From the NCBI GenBank assembly GCA_029259415.1, contig JAPDIW010000045.1:1-46506 (forward strand): a stretch of 46,506 bases of DNA. The letters are read 5' to 3'. The translations under genes and the position numbers were made by a program. This stretch comes from Archaeoglobi archaeon (GTDB lineage: Archaea; Halobacteriota; Archaeoglobi; Archaeoglobales; Archaeoglobaceae). A model generated the notes under the pieces. It saw only the letters and a list, made by a program, of their open reading frames with translations, was not told where the DNA came from and did not search any database. Below are positions 14,323 through 23,343 of the stretch, piece by piece. The first letter of the stretch is position 1. The number at the start of each line of letters is the position of its first letter.

Positions 14323-15223
14323 GTATAAAAAGATAGCCACGGTGGCGCTGTCAGTCACAGCATCTCTGCTGGCTGTTATGGCTGTTTACGCGTTCTCAAC
14401 GCCATCTGAGAACGTCAAAAATGTTGTTGATGAGGTTGTTGTGCAGAAGGGGAACTTTGAGCATTATGCAACGCTCTCGAATGAATCAATTTACGGCAGG
14501 AAGGCGTCGCTTGATTACTATCCTGAGGGAATAACGGAGAGCATTGAAGGTGTTTACAGCTACACTGTAAGCCCTGAAAAAGTTGGAGAGTATAAAATGG
14601 TTGTAAAGACCACATACTACGTTCAGGAAGGCAGGAGCAAAGTTCAAGTTTGGGAGGAAACGCTGAGTGAAGAGCAGGGAGAATTTGCTGGAACAGTGAG
14701 CATTCCAGTTACGCTGAACTTCGCCGAGATGAACGAAATGCTTAATGCTGTAAAAGATGGCACGGCATTACCGAGACTCACAAGAGTTACGGAAATGATT
14801 TTCACGGCAAACACCGAAAATGAGAGTTTTAACCACACAATTACGCTGAATGAGGGAAGCAGCCTTTACAGCTTCTCAGACACGTCGAAGAGCACAAGAA
14901 CGGTTTACAGCACGAGAGAGGTTACGGAGAACAGCTTTGGCGGTGTCAGTGTGAACAACGCAAGAATACTCTATGCAGCGATGGCCATCTTTACTGCAAT
15001 ACCAGTTGCGGTGATCAACAGAGACTCGATAAGGAGAGAGAAGAAGAACCCGCATGTCGTCAACGGTAGAAGAGAGGGCGGGAAAATAATACTTGAAACT
15101 GAGGAAGACCTCAAAAAAGTTTTCGCAATGTCGGACAGCCCTGTTGTTAGAACAGAGATTGACGGTGTTGCTGTTTACTCGATAGTAGCAGAAGGTGTGG
15201 TTTACGAGTATCGGGAGCCGTAA
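14312..15223 (+). CDS. DUF5305 membrane protein
   Basis: Membrane protein, 303 aa. ATG 14312 has GAGGTG about 7 nt upstream; an in-frame GTG at 14303 is the alternative. An N-terminal membrane segment (VALSVTASLLAVMAVYAF) leads to an extracytoplasmic beta-rich domain of about 190 residues that begins FEHYATLSNESIYGRKA, typical of DUF5305. A second membrane segment (ILYAAMAIFTAIPVAVI) leads to a cytosolic C-terminal domain of about 70 residues (GGKIILETEEDLKKVFAMSD). DUF5305 proteins accompany signal-peptidase/SipW-like genes in several archaea (family knowledge). It is the last gene of the operon and could act as assembly platform or anchor; that is inference. Confidence 0.7.
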   Translation: MESKYKKIATVALSVTASLLAVMAVYAFSTPSENVKNVVDEVVVQKGNFEHYATLSNESIYGRKASLDYYPEGITESIEGVYSYTVSPEKVGEYKMVVKTTYYVQEGRSKVQVWEETLSEEQGEFAGTVSIPVTLNFAEMNEMLNAVKDGTALPRLTRVTEMIFTANTENESFNHTITLNEGSSLYSFSDTSKSTRTVYSTREVTENSFGGVSVNNARILYAAMAIFTAIPVAVINRDSIRREKKNPHVVNGRREGGKIILETEEDLKKVFAMSDSPVVRTEIDGVAVYSIVAEGVVYEYREP

Positions 15224-15225
15224 TT

Positions 15226-15262
15226 TCTTTTTTGTTTTTTATTTTTTAAAAATTTTTTCTAA
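15226..15262 (+). terminator. T-rich terminator after the surface-protein operon
   Basis: Two long T-runs, TTTCTTTTTTGTTTTTTATT and AAAAATTTTTTCT, immediately follow the DUF5305 stop. This is the usual form of intrinsic archaeal termination. Confidence 0.6.
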
Positions 15263-15323
15263 AAACACCAGCCAGAAAAACATCAACCGATAACACTTAA
15301 ATCTCAAGGAATAAAGTGACGCG

Positions 15324-15956
15324 ATGGGCAAGCTTGAAGATTACCTGGGCGTTTACTTCATAACCGATTCGAGGTTTGGCTACACACACGAGGAGCTTGC
15401 TGAGAAGGCTTTAAGGGCGGGAGTCAAGACAATACAGTTCAGGGAGAAGAAGCTGAGCACCAGGAGGATGTACGAAATAGGGAAGAGGATAAGGGCGCTA
15501 ACGAAAGATTACGGGGCATTATTCTTCGTAAACGACAGAATAGATGTGGCCTTGGCCGTTGATGCGGACGGCGTTCACATCGGCCAGGACGATATGCCTG
15601 CGGAGGTCGCAAGAGAGATTTTTCCCGGCTACATCGGCGTCTCTGCGAGCAGTATTGAGGAGGCAAAGAAAGACGAGAAGTATGCGGACTATCTTGGCGT
15701 GGGGCCAGTTTTCCCAACAAAAACGAAGGAGGATGCGGGAGAGGCAATAGGTGTTGAGGGGCTGAGGAAGATAGTTAAGAATGTGAAAGTTCCCGTTGTT
15801 GCCATTGGCTCGATAAACAGGGAAAATGCGGTTGAAGTTCTAAAGACCGGCGTAGCAGGAATCGCGGTTATATCAGCCATCGCTGCAGCTGAAGACCCTG
15901 AGAAAGCTGCAAGAGAGCTGGTTGAGCTCGTAAGAAAGTTTAAATCGAGGTTGTAA
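15324..15956 (+). CDS. thiE: Thiamine-phosphate synthase
   Basis: Joins hydroxymethylpyrimidine diphosphate and hydroxyethylthiazole phosphate to thiamine monophosphate. It is a full-length TIM-barrel enzyme, 210 aa. Family motifs: VYFITD at strand 1, TIQFREKKLSTR (diphosphate binding), FVNDRIDVALAVDADGVHIG with the Mg-binding Asp residues, GVGPVFPTKTK, and VVAIGSINRENAVEVLKTG at the phosphate site. It stands alone; a TATA-like ACTTAAATCT at 15295-15304 is placed for a leaderless transcript from ATG 15324. The thiazole substrate must come from genes outside the window. No THI-box riboswitch is visible in the 100 bp upstream. Confidence 0.95.
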   Translation: MGKLEDYLGVYFITDSRFGYTHEELAEKALRAGVKTIQFREKKLSTRRMYEIGKRIRALTKDYGALFFVNDRIDVALAVDADGVHIGQDDMPAEVAREIFPGYIGVSASSIEEAKKDEKYADYLGVGPVFPTKTKEDAGEAIGVEGLRKIVKNVKVPVVAIGSINRENAVEVLKTGVAGIAVISAIAAAEDPEKAARELVELVRKFKSRL

Positions 15957-16062
15957 TCGCAGGAAATTCCGAAGGATTGCTCTAAACGATAACTTTTTTA
16001 AAATTACAAAACTGGCAAGTAATAACGTCAGGTTAAATTGTATTGGCGAGAGGTTAGTTATA

Positions 16063-17041
16063 ATGTTCGACTGGAAGGTTGCGGCGGATGAATTTCCAGC
16101 AGCTTTATTCATCGTTAACCAGTACGGCGGGATAATTTACATCAACAAGATACTGTCGGAAAGATAGACTTTTAAGGAAGCAAGCGAGGAACCTTACAAA
16201 TTTTACCCGCCTGAAGATTATGCAAAACTGTAAATTTAATTATCAAGACGTTCCAGGATAAGAAAAAGAATCCCGATCCCCCTCTAATAGTAAAGTCCCT
16301 CTCTAAAACCGGAGAGGAATTCTGGATTGAGGTAAGAACTAGGTATGCGGAGATAGGCGGAGAACCCTACTGTCTGGTTGCACTCACAGACGTTACGGAG
16401 AGGGTGAGGCTTCAAAGGGAGGTGAACTCGCTCAACGAATACCTCAGGTTTCTGAACAGCATGCTTAGGCACGATATACTGAACATCTTCACGAGAATGC
16501 TGGCATATGTTGATTTTTTAGAGGAAAAGTGCAATGCCGATGAACTGAAAAAGCTGAGAGAAAGCATAGAAGCCGGAGTGAACCTCGTCCACAAGATCAG
16601 GGAGCTTGAACTATCAACAGACCAAACAAAGAAGATTTACAGCCTTAAAGAAGTCATCGACGAAGTTTCAAGAGGCTACGATGTAAAAGTCACTGTAGAT
16701 GGAGATACGAAGATTCTCGCCAATGAGGGGATATTCAACGTGTTTGAAAACCTCATAGGCAATGCAGTCAAGCACGGTGGGGCGACGGAGGTAAAGATAA
16801 CAATAACCGAAAATCGTAAGATCACGGTCAGGTTGGAGGACAACGGAAAAGGCATCCCCGCAGAAGTCATAGAAAAAATTTTCGAGCGCGGATTCACGAC
16901 AGGCAAGGGAAGCGGTCTTGGACTTTACATCGTCAAGAAGCTCATAGAAAGTTACGGAGGAGAAATAAGGTTGAGATAGCTGATGGAGGAGCCGTTTTCG
17001 TGATAGAGTTACCCCGGGTAAAAGACAGGCAGGGGGAGTAA
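16063..17041 (+). pseudogene. PAS histidine kinase, decayed (stop codon plus two frameshifts)
   Basis: Remnant of a soluble PAS-HisKA-HATPase sensor kinase, closely related to the intact kinase at 29043-30023. From ATG 16063 the PAS domain reads FDWKVAADEFPAALFIVNQY but meets an in-frame TAG at 16165. The same frame then continues TFKEASEEPYKFYPPEDYAK, shifts once near 16228-16232, and goes on through TGEEFWIEV and the coiled coil. The kinase core is well preserved: H-box LNSMLRHDILNIF, N-box NLIGNAVKHG, DNGKGIP and GKGSGLGLYIVKKL. A last one-base loss near 16972 hides the normal end ADGGAVFVIELPRV, which is present in another frame to 17041. A 191-aa open frame from 16404 covers the catalytic core, so residual expression is conceivable. 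Confidence 0.8.
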
Positions 17042-17054
17042 GTTTATCAAAGAA

Positions 17055-17063
17055 CTTTTATAG
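17055..17063 (+). promoter_or_regulatory. TATA box of ftr
   Basis: CTTTTATAG, centred about 24 bp before ATG 17083. This spacing predicts a leaderless transcript and favours that ATG over the in-frame GTG at 17068. Confidence 0.5.
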
Positions 17064-17082
17064 TTTCGTGAAACCTTGTAAC

Positions 17083-17988
17083 ATGCTTGAGCTGAACGGT
17101 GTGCCGGTTGACGACACCTACTGTGAGGCTTTTGATGGCATCTATTCGAGAATTCTCGTAACTGCAAAGCACAAGTGGTTGCTGAAGAAAGCTGCTTATT
17201 CCGCTACTGCTTTGCCCTCAACAGTTTTTGGAGAGGCTGAGGGCGGTGTGGAGCTGTGGCTGTCCCCTCAGGAAACTCCTGACGGGAGGCTGGGGGCAAT
17301 CTGTCAGATATGGGTTCAGAAGTCCAAGAAGTTTTTGGACGTGCTGATGAGGGAGATGGGGAAAAGAATAAGGCAGGGGATTCTTGTAGTCCCAACAACC
17401 AGAGTTTTCAACGCCACGGACAGCGAAACGACTTTCGATGCCGAAATCAACGTGGGAAGGTGCGGAGATGGTTATGAGTGGGAGGACGAGATGTGGGGCA
17501 GGAAAGTCATTAGAGTGCCGATAATGTTCGGGGAGTTCATTATCGAACGCTACATTGGTTATGCTGAAGGCATAGCGGGTGGAAACATCTGGTACTTCTG
17601 CGAGAGTGAGGAAGCAGCTCTGGAAGCGGGAGAGGCGGCGGTTGAGGCACTCAAGAAGATCGAGGGGGTCATCACATCATTCGACATATGCTCTGCCGGA
17701 AGCAAGCCCGAAACCAAGTATCCGGAAATGGGGCCGAGCACAAACCACTACTTCTGCCCAACGCTGAAAGGCAAAATCCCAGACTCGAAAGTTCCCGATG
17801 GTGTCAAATCGATTCCTGAAATTGTCATCAACGGAATAACAAGGGAGGCTGTTGAGAAGGCCATGTATGTCTGCATGGATGTCGTGAGCAGAATTGACGG
17901 AGTTGTGAGGATTTCAGCTGGCAACTATGGAGGAAAGCTCGGCCAGCACAAGATATACCTGAAGGACATCATAGAGAAATACTCTTAA
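17083..17988 (+). CDS. ftr: Formylmethanofuran:tetrahydromethanopterin formyltransferase
   Basis: Transfers the formyl group between methanofuran and tetrahydromethanopterin, a step of the reverse C1 pathway by which Archaeoglobus oxidises lactate-derived acetyl groups to CO2. It has 301 aa, the usual length. Diagnostic blocks: NGVPVDDTYCEAFDGIYSRI at the N-terminus, ETPDGRLGAICQI, FIIERYIGYAEGIAGGNIWY, and AGNYGGKLGQHKIYL near the end. The N-terminal third has many substitutions (for example VELWLSPQE) relative to typical Ftr sequences, so this may be a second, divergent isoform. It is a single gene with its own promoter, just downstream of the decayed kinase. A T-rich tail at 17988-18021 probably ends the transcript. 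Confidence 0.93.
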   Translation: MLELNGVPVDDTYCEAFDGIYSRILVTAKHKWLLKKAAYSATALPSTVFGEAEGGVELWLSPQETPDGRLGAICQIWVQKSKKFLDVLMREMGKRIRQGILVVPTTRVFNATDSETTFDAEINVGRCGDGYEWEDEMWGRKVIRVPIMFGEFIIERYIGYAEGIAGGNIWYFCESEEAALEAGEAAVEALKKIEGVITSFDICSAGSKPETKYPEMGPSTNHYFCPTLKGKIPDSKVPDGVKSIPEIVINGITREAVEKAMYVCMDVVSRIDGVVRISAGNYGGKLGQHKIYLKDIIEKYS

Positions 17989-18021
17989 ATTTTGATTTGA
18001 TTTATTTTCCCACTTTTTATT
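17988..18021 (+). terminator. T-rich terminator after ftr
   Basis: AATTTTGATTTGATTTATTT followed by CCCACTTTTTATTC directly behind the ftr stop. A run of T-tracts without a hairpin is typical of archaeal termination. Confidence 0.45.
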
Positions 18022-18087
18022 CAATTTAAAGTAAAAAATTAAATTGTCCCCAGAGCAAAGCTTTTAAGATTGAGAATAACATTGGGC

Positions 18088-18360
18088 ATGGATTTGATAT
18101 GCATGTACGTTTTCAAGGGTGAAGAGAGCTTTGGGGAGAGCATAGACGTTTATGGCGACTACCTGATAGTAAAGGTCGGCTCGGAGTTTCTTGCGGTTCC
18201 CAAAAAAAGCATAAAATCTGTGGAGGATGGAAAAATTGTTCTGGGTGAGTTCGACGAAGAGGAAGCGAGGGAGATTGGGAGTAAATGGGTTGAGGAGAAG
18301 TCGAAGCCCGTAACTCTTGAAGAGCTAAAATCGTATGGGTTTGGTGAGGAAGAAGAGTAA
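18088..18360 (+). CDS. DUF5749 family protein
   Basis: Small acidic protein of about 90 aa ([20 protein letters not shown] ... [11 protein letters not shown]). A beta-rich N-terminal half with [20 protein letters not shown] precedes a charged helical tail. It matches the archaeal DUF5749 type, of unknown function. The frame is open from a TTG at 18070, but a TATA-like CTTTTAAG at 18060-18067 places the transcript start at about 18088, the ATG chosen here. Its TAA overlaps the ATG of pth2, so the two are co-translated; a link to translation quality control is inferred from that. Confidence 0.7.
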   Translation: MDLICMYVFKGEESFGESIDVYGDYLIVKVGSEFLAVPKKSIKSVEDGKIVLGEFDEEEAREIGSKWVEEKSKPVTLEELKSYGFGEEEE

Positions 18361-18707
18361 TGGTCCTGAAGCAGGTAATCGTCGTCAGAGACGACCTGAA
18401 GCTATCGAGGGGTAAGCTTGCAGTCCAGGTAGCCCATGCGGCTATTATTGGCTACCTCAAGTCCGGCAGCAGTTTGAGGAAGAAGTGGCTTGACGAGGGG
18501 CAGAAGAAAGTCGTTTTGAGGGTAAAAAGCCTTGAAGAGTTGCTTGCAGTCAAGTACAAAGCGGAATCGCTCAAACTTGTAACCGGAGTTGTGCAGGACG
18601 CAGGCTTGACGGAAATCCCACCTGGAACGATTACCGCTGTTGTAATCGGGCCTGACGAGGAGAAGAAAATTGACAAGGTGACAGGCAGCCTCCCCCTTCT
18701 GAAGTGA
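18360..18707 (+). CDS. pth2: Peptidyl-tRNA hydrolase, archaeal/eukaryotic type
   Basis: Releases peptides from prematurely dropped peptidyl-tRNA. It has 115 aa, the full Pth2 length. Conserved blocks: [20 protein letters not shown] (catalytic Lys region), [38 protein letters not shown] with the catalytic Asp, and [25 protein letters not shown] at the end. It overlaps the DUF5749 stop (TAATG), so the DUF5749 and Pth2 proteins are made from one transcript. The stop is directly adjacent to the opposite-strand radB stop. Confidence 0.95.
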   Translation: MVLKQVIVVRDDLKLSRGKLAVQVAHAAIIGYLKSGSSLRKKWLDEGQKKVVLRVKSLEELLAVKYKAESLKLVTGVVQDAGLTEIPPGTITAVVIGPDEEKKIDKVTGSLPLLK

Positions 18708-19364
18708 CTAAGGTTCTATACCTCTCTCGGTAATCCGGTAAAAGCAGCTTTTTCCTTCTTTCATCCACCTGTGCTTTATTAGAGTTGCTTTCCTCAGCTC
18801 ATCACTTCTCTCAAGGGCAATTATGACCTTCGACAGGTGCTCAAGACTCGGCCCGCCGAGCGGGCGATCAGTTCCTGAAGCTACATCTGTGTACATCTGG
18901 TTGGTTATCACAACAGCCACGTCGTACTTTCTCGCAATGCCGAGCAGGAAGGTGAGCTGTGATGTAAGCTCCCTTTTTATCTTAATCTGCTTTCTCTCAT
19001 CTTCAAGCTCACTTCTGTATAAGGAGGTGAAGCAGTCCACGATAACGAGCTTTACTTTTTCACTTCTGCAGAGCTTTTCCGCCTCCTTAATTGCTACTCC
19101 CTGCTGTCTGAAGCTGAAAACCTCATAAACAAAAACGTTGGAAAAAAGCTTTTCATCGCCAAAAATCTGCTTCACCCTCTCTCCTGAGAGCCCCTCAGTG
19201 TCGATGTAAGCCACTTTGAGCTGCTCTGCAGCATTTTTAGCCAGCATCAGACACAGAGTGGTTTTGCCCGTACCTCCATGTCCGTAAATCTGAGTAACTG
19301 TCCCAGTTTCAACTCCCCCACCGAGAAGCGAGTCTATGCACTTACTCCCGCTCGGAATCAGCAT
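18708..19364 (-). CDS. radB: DNA repair and recombination protein RadB
   Basis: RecA/RadA-type recombinase paralogue found in Euryarchaeota, thought to assist RadA and Holliday-junction processing. It is a single ATPase core domain of 218 aa without the N-terminal HhH domain of RadA. Walker A YGHGGTGKTTLCL (about residue 27), Walker B LVIVDCFTSLY (about 105), and the loop region ITNQMYTDVASGTDRPLGGP. ATG 19364 has GGTG about 7 nt upstream; GTG 19373 would add three residues. It overlaps the 3' end of larC by 23 bp, so both come from one transcript. Confidence 0.93.
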   Translation of the reverse strand: MLIPSGSKCIDSLLGGGVETGTVTQIYGHGGTGKTTLCLMLAKNAAEQLKVAYIDTEGLSGERVKQIFGDEKLFSNVFVYEVFSFRQQGVAIKEAEKLCRSEKVKLVIVDCFTSLYRSELEDERKQIKIKRELTSQLTFLLGIARKYDVAVVITNQMYTDVASGTDRPLGGPSLEHLSKVIIALERSDELRKATLIKHRWMKEGKSCFYRITERGIEP

Positions 19365-20529
19365 CTTTCGCACCGTCGACTTTCTTCATGATCTCCCTAT
19401 AAACGACATGCGGTGGAATGTTTAAATCCTCTGCTATTGCCACAACATCGTCAAACTCTGGCTTAAGGTGCAGAAATCCGGGATGCGACCTTTTCACCCT
19501 AACCTCAAATTCCTTACCGCGAATTTTAACCTTCACTGCCTCTTCACTCCTCTCCGAGATCACCCTGTGGTGTACAGGCATAACTCTGACACCCAGACTT
19601 CCCGTGAGCCTCATAACCTCCCTGGCAACATCCTCTGACCTGTGCATGGGGGAGATGACCTTTAAAATGCTTACAGGTCTCATTTTCTTTCCGTAAGCCG
19701 GAAGGATTACCACGTCAAGCACGTCGCCTCTCTCGAATAGCTTTCTCATCGCGTAACCAAGCATTTCACCGCTCAAGTCATCTACGTTGGTCTCGATAAC
19801 TGCAACGCTGTCGTGAAAAGCAGTCTCACCGAGGATCAACCTCAGAACGTTTGGAACATTGGTTTCTCTATTTCCTGCTCCACATGAGACCTCTGTAACC
19901 TTTATCGGAAAGGGTTTTAGCGGTTTGCAGTAATGCGACAAAATTGCTGCTCCTGTTGGCGTTAAAAGCTCACCCTCGTCGTCCATTATAAACTCCAAGG
20001 ATGAGCTTTTCAGGATTTCAAGCACTGCAGGAGCGGGAACGGGATACTTACCGTGAGAGAACTCGGTGAATCCAGAACCCGCTCTTATTGGTGTTGCGAA
20101 AAAGGTGTATCCTTCTTTTTTTAAATTTTCAAACGCCTTTACGCAGCAAACAACATCGAAAATTGCATCGTCAGCCCCAACTTCGTGAAGAACACTCTCT
20201 CTGTAATCTCTGCCGTGAACTTTCCCCTCGGCTTTGGCTATGATCTCAAAAATCGCCAAAGCATTTTCTTTGACTTCATCCTCAAGATTTGAGTCTCTTA
20301 TTATCTTTAGAACGTCCTCAAACTTCCTTTCCCCACCTCTCTCCTCAACCTCAACCCTTTTAGCATTTATTCCTTTAACGTTAACGTTGGTAACCTTAAA
20401 GCTGACGTCAATGCCAAGAGAACTAACAACTTCTTTAATTTCCTCTTCATCAATCCCAACACCGAGCAGTGAAGCAAGAATCATGTCCCCACTCGCCCCG
20501 TTGAAAGCATCGAATATTGCAACCTTCAT
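19342..20529 (-). CDS. larC: Nickel-pincer cofactor nickel-insertion protein LarC
   Basis: LarC inserts nickel into the pyridinium bisthiocarboxylate cofactor used by lactate racemase and relatives. It has 395 aa and is complete in one frame, whereas several bacterial larC genes need a programmed frameshift. Motifs: IFDAFNGASGDMILASLLG at the N-terminus, LHEVGADDAIFDVVC, TPIRAGSGFTEFSHGKYPVP, GELLTPTGAAIL, IETNVDDLSGEMLGYAMRKL and HLKPEFDDV. The ATG has GGTGAT about 6 nt upstream. LarA, LarB and LarE are not in the window. Archaeoglobus grows on lactate, so cofactor synthesis for a LarA-type racemase or epimerase is a sensible role. Confidence 0.92.
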   Translation of the reverse strand: MKVAIFDAFNGASGDMILASLLGVGIDEEEIKEVVSSLGIDVSFKVTNVNVKGINAKRVEVEERGGERKFEDVLKIIRDSNLEDEVKENALAIFEIIAKAEGKVHGRDYRESVLHEVGADDAIFDVVCCVKAFENLKKEGYTFFATPIRAGSGFTEFSHGKYPVPAPAVLEILKSSSLEFIMDDEGELLTPTGAAILSHYCKPLKPFPIKVTEVSCGAGNRETNVPNVLRLILGETAFHDSVAVIETNVDDLSGEMLGYAMRKLFERGDVLDVVILPAYGKKMRPVSILKVISPMHRSEDVAREVMRLTGSLGVRVMPVHHRVISERSEEAVKVKIRGKEFEVRVKRSHPGFLHLKPEFDDVVAIAEDLNIPPHVVYREIMKKVDGAKDADSERE

Positions 20530-20601
20530 CAGATCACCACAAGCCTTTTTTATCTCTAAAATAAAAACTGTTTAGGTGTAAAAAGGTTGATGGGTGATAA
20601 T

Positions 20602-23022
20602 ATGGAAATCACGCTAAAAGTAAATCAGGCGTATCCGAGTGATTCAGGAAGAGGAATCGCGAGATTGGATCCAGATACGATGTTAAAACTTCAAATCTCC
20701 CCCGGAGATATAATTGAGATAGAAGGAGCCAGGAAAACCGTTGCAAAAGTATGGAGGGCTCCGAAGAGGGACTGGGGGAAGAACATCATCAGAGTTGACA
20801 GGTTTATTAGGGAGAATGCAGGAGTTGGTGTTGGAGATGTTGTCAAGGTAAGGAAAGTAGACTATCAGCCTGCAAAAACCGTAATACTCGCTCCGCTCAA
20901 GAAGATGGACTTGAGGATTTACGGGGTTGATATTGGGGAGTATCTCAAGCATCAATTCCTTAAGAGGCCGGTTGTTGAGGGTGATTTAGTACCGCTCGTT
21001 GGTTCCCCAGCACTCTCAGGATTTGGGAGGTACAACCAGCAGAATCAGGCTGTGGTTTTTGTTGCAGTCAAGACCGAGCCTAAAGGGCCTGTTGTCATCG
21101 ATGAAACCACGAAAGTCGTTTACAGGGACAGGCCGGCGAAGGGCTTCGAGAGATTCGGGAAGGCTGGAATCACGTACGAGGACATAGGAGGTCTTAAGGA
21201 AGAGCTGCAGAAGGTAAGAGAAGTTATAGAACTGCCTTTGAGGTATCCAGAACTCTTCCAGAGACTCGGAATTGACCCGCCGAAAGGTGTGCTGCTCTAT
21301 GGCCCGCCTGGAACGGGAAAAACGCTGATAGCAAAAGCTGTTGCCAACGAAATTGGGGCGAGCTTCTTCACCATTAACGGTCCGGAAATCATGAGCAAGT
21401 TTTACGGTGAATCTGAGCAGAGGCTAAGGGAAATCTTTGAGGAGGCGAAGGAAAACGCTCCGTCAATCATATTCATAGATGAAATTGACTCTATCGCTCC
21501 GAAAAGAGAGGACGTTACCGGAGAGGTTGAGAGGAGAGTTGTGGCACAGCTTCTAACTTTGATGGATGGACTTGAGGAGAGAGGGCAGGTTATAGTCATC
21601 GGTGCCACAAACAGGATTGATGCTGTTGATCCGGCTCTGAGAAGGCCCGGCAGGTTTGACAGGGAAATTGAGATTGGAGTTCCCGACAGAGAGGGAAGAT
21701 ACGAGATTTTCCAGATACACACGAGGAACATGCCTCTGGAGGCTAAATACAGCAGGGAATTTGTCCTCGATGCAATTGAAAGGTATAAGAGGCAGATTGA
21801 TGATCCAGAATTGATTAAAAACCTCGATTTCCTTTACGATGAGGTTAAAAATCTGGAAAAAGAGGAGGAGGTCAGAGCTGCTGTGAAAAACCTTTTACCG
21901 CAGGAAATCATCGACGAGCTTGAGGTCGAGATAACGAAGTCGATGCTGCGCAGTCTTGCAGACCAAACACACGGGTTCGTCGGAGCGGACATTGAAGCTC
22001 TCTGCAAAGAAGCTGCCATGAAAGCTCTGCGGAGATATCTACCTCAGATTGACCTCAACGAGGACGAAATTCCGCTGGAGCTACTCGAATCAATCAGGGT
22101 TACGTGGAATGATTTCATGGAAGCTTTAAGAGAAATCGAGCCGTCAGCGATGAGGGAAGTGTTTGTGGAGATTCCAAAGGTTACGTGGGACGATGTGGGA
22201 GGACTTGAAGACGTTAAAAGGGAGATAATTGAAGCCGTTGAATGGCCTCTTAAGTTCCCGGAGAAGTTCAGAAAGTTTGGAATCAAACCTCCGAAGGGTG
22301 TGCTGCTCTACGGCCCACCCGGAACGGGAAAAACGCTGATAGCAAAGGCCGTGGCGAATGAGAGCGAGGCGAACTTTATAAGCATTAAAGGCGGGCAGAT
22401 TCTGAGCAAGTGGCTCGGAGAGAGTGAAAAAGCGGTGAGAAAGATTTTCAGAAAGGCGAGACAGGTCGCTCCATGTATAATCTTCTTTGACGAGATTGAC
22501 GCCATAGCACAGATGAGAGGAATAGATGAGGGCAGCAGGGCTGTTGAGAGAGTTCTAAACCAGCTGCTTACCGAGATGGACGGGCTTGAGGAGCTGCACG
22601 GGGTTGTTGTTATAGGTGCGACCAACAGACCCGATATCCTCGATCCGGCGTTGCTGAGGCCCGGCAGGTTTGACAGGCTTGTTTACGTCAGACCACCAGA
22701 TAAGAAGAGCAGACTGGCGATTTTCAAGATTCACACGAGGGACATGCCGCTCTCAGACGACGTTGACATTGAAGAGCTTGCTGAACTCACAGAGGGCTAT
22801 GTTGGTGCGGACATAGAGGCAATATGCAGGGAGGCGGTGATGCTGGCAATCAGGGAGAACATTAACGCAGAGAAGGTGGAGATGAGACACTTCCTTGAGG
22901 CTTTGAAGAAGATAAAGCCGAGCGTCAACGAGGCAATGCTGAACTTCTACGAGAGGTTCGAGGAGAGGATGAAAACGGAAAGGATGCAGGTAAAGACAAA
23001 GCCTTTCGTGGGCTACGGCTGA
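20602..23022 (+). CDS. cdc48: Cdc48/VAT AAA ATPase
   Basis: Hexameric unfoldase of about 806 aa acting in archaeal protein quality control with the proteasome. N-domain (double-psi barrel, residues 1-90), then a Cdc48 domain 2, then two AAA modules, each with Walker [14 protein letters not shown], Walker B ([31 protein letters not shown]) and arginine-finger region RRPGRFDR or LRPGRFDR. The C-terminal tail ends KTKPFVGYG; a penultimate Tyr is present as in HbYX tails, but the residue before it is Gly. ATG 20602 has GGTGAT 6 nt upstream; ATG 20590 and TTG 20587 are in frame but lack that spacing. It is divergent from larC, with only 72 bp between starts. Confidence 0.95.
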   Translation: MEITLKVNQAYPSDSGRGIARLDPDTMLKLQISPGDIIEIEGARKTVAKVWRAPKRDWGKNIIRVDRFIRENAGVGVGDVVKVRKVDYQPAKTVILAPLKKMDLRIYGVDIGEYLKHQFLKRPVVEGDLVPLVGSPALSGFGRYNQQNQAVVFVAVKTEPKGPVVIDETTKVVYRDRPAKGFERFGKAGITYEDIGGLKEELQKVREVIELPLRYPELFQRLGIDPPKGVLLYGPPGTGKTLIAKAVANEIGASFFTINGPEIMSKFYGESEQRLREIFEEAKENAPSIIFIDEIDSIAPKREDVTGEVERRVVAQLLTLMDGLEERGQVIVIGATNRIDAVDPALRRPGRFDREIEIGVPDREGRYEIFQIHTRNMPLEAKYSREFVLDAIERYKRQIDDPELIKNLDFLYDEVKNLEKEEEVRAAVKNLLPQEIIDELEVEITKSMLRSLADQTHGFVGADIEALCKEAAMKALRRYLPQIDLNEDEIPLELLESIRVTWNDFMEALREIEPSAMREVFVEIPKVTWDDVGGLEDVKREIIEAVEWPLKFPEKFRKFGIKPPKGVLLYGPPGTGKTLIAKAVANESEANFISIKGGQILSKWLGESEKAVRKIFRKARQVAPCIIFFDEIDAIAQMRGIDEGSRAVERVLNQLLTEMDGLEELHGVVVIGATNRPDILDPALLRPGRFDRLVYVRPPDKKSRLAIFKIHTRDMPLSDDVDIEELAELTEGYVGADIEAICREAVMLAIRENINAEKVEMRHFLEALKKIKPSVNEAMLNFYERFEERMKTERMQVKTKPFVGYG

Positions 23023-23027
23023 AGTTT

Positions 23028-23237
23028 TCAGGCTATCCTGTAATTTTTCAATTTTTCGTAATCTGGCTCAGCTCCAAGTCCATTTTTCTCGGGAAGCTTT
23101 GCGTAGCCCTTCTCGATTTCAACGCTGTCGTCCAGCACTCCAAACATCACCTCTTTCCACCACAGCGGGTCGAGGGGAGTTTCTATATAAGGACAAAGAT
23201 TCTCAGGCAGCGAGGCGGCAAGATGTAAATTTGCGGG
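23028..23237 (-). pseudogene. Enolase-superfamily (MR/MLE) C-terminal remnant
   Basis: On the minus strand an open stretch of about 70 codons reads ANLHLAASLPENLCPYIE, TPLDPLWWKEVMFG, then EKGYAKLPEKNGLGAEPD and YEKLKNYRIA before a stop. This is the C-terminal end of mandelate racemase/muconate lactonizing-type enzymes (the H-L-A-A-S-x-P block and the KLPEKNGLG-x-E-x-D tail). A TAG lies directly upstream at 23238-23240, and no barrel domain is found further up. It is a truncated remnant behind cdc48. Function, if any, was dicarboxylate or sugar-acid chemistry. Confidence 0.65.
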
Positions 23238-23343
23238 CTAGTCTATTCTGGTTCCAACACGAGTTAAATACAGCAGAAATTTTTTCAATTTATATATATA
23301 GTGTATGAACTATTAACCCAAACTTGTTAACAGTTGTAATATC

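Noticed and set aside
16165-16167. In-frame TAG in the kinase gene read as pyrrolysine
   Set aside because: Two further single-base breaks follow in the same gene, and no pyrrolysine genes or insertion context are visible, so decay is simpler.
20587-20601. Upstream starts of cdc48 (TTG 20587, ATG 20590)
   Set aside because: GGTGAT is correctly spaced only for ATG 20602, and the N-domain begins normally there.
19364-20602. Programmed frameshift in larC as in lactobacilli
   Set aside because: The whole 395-codon frame is continuous and contains both the N-terminal and C-terminal LarC motifs.
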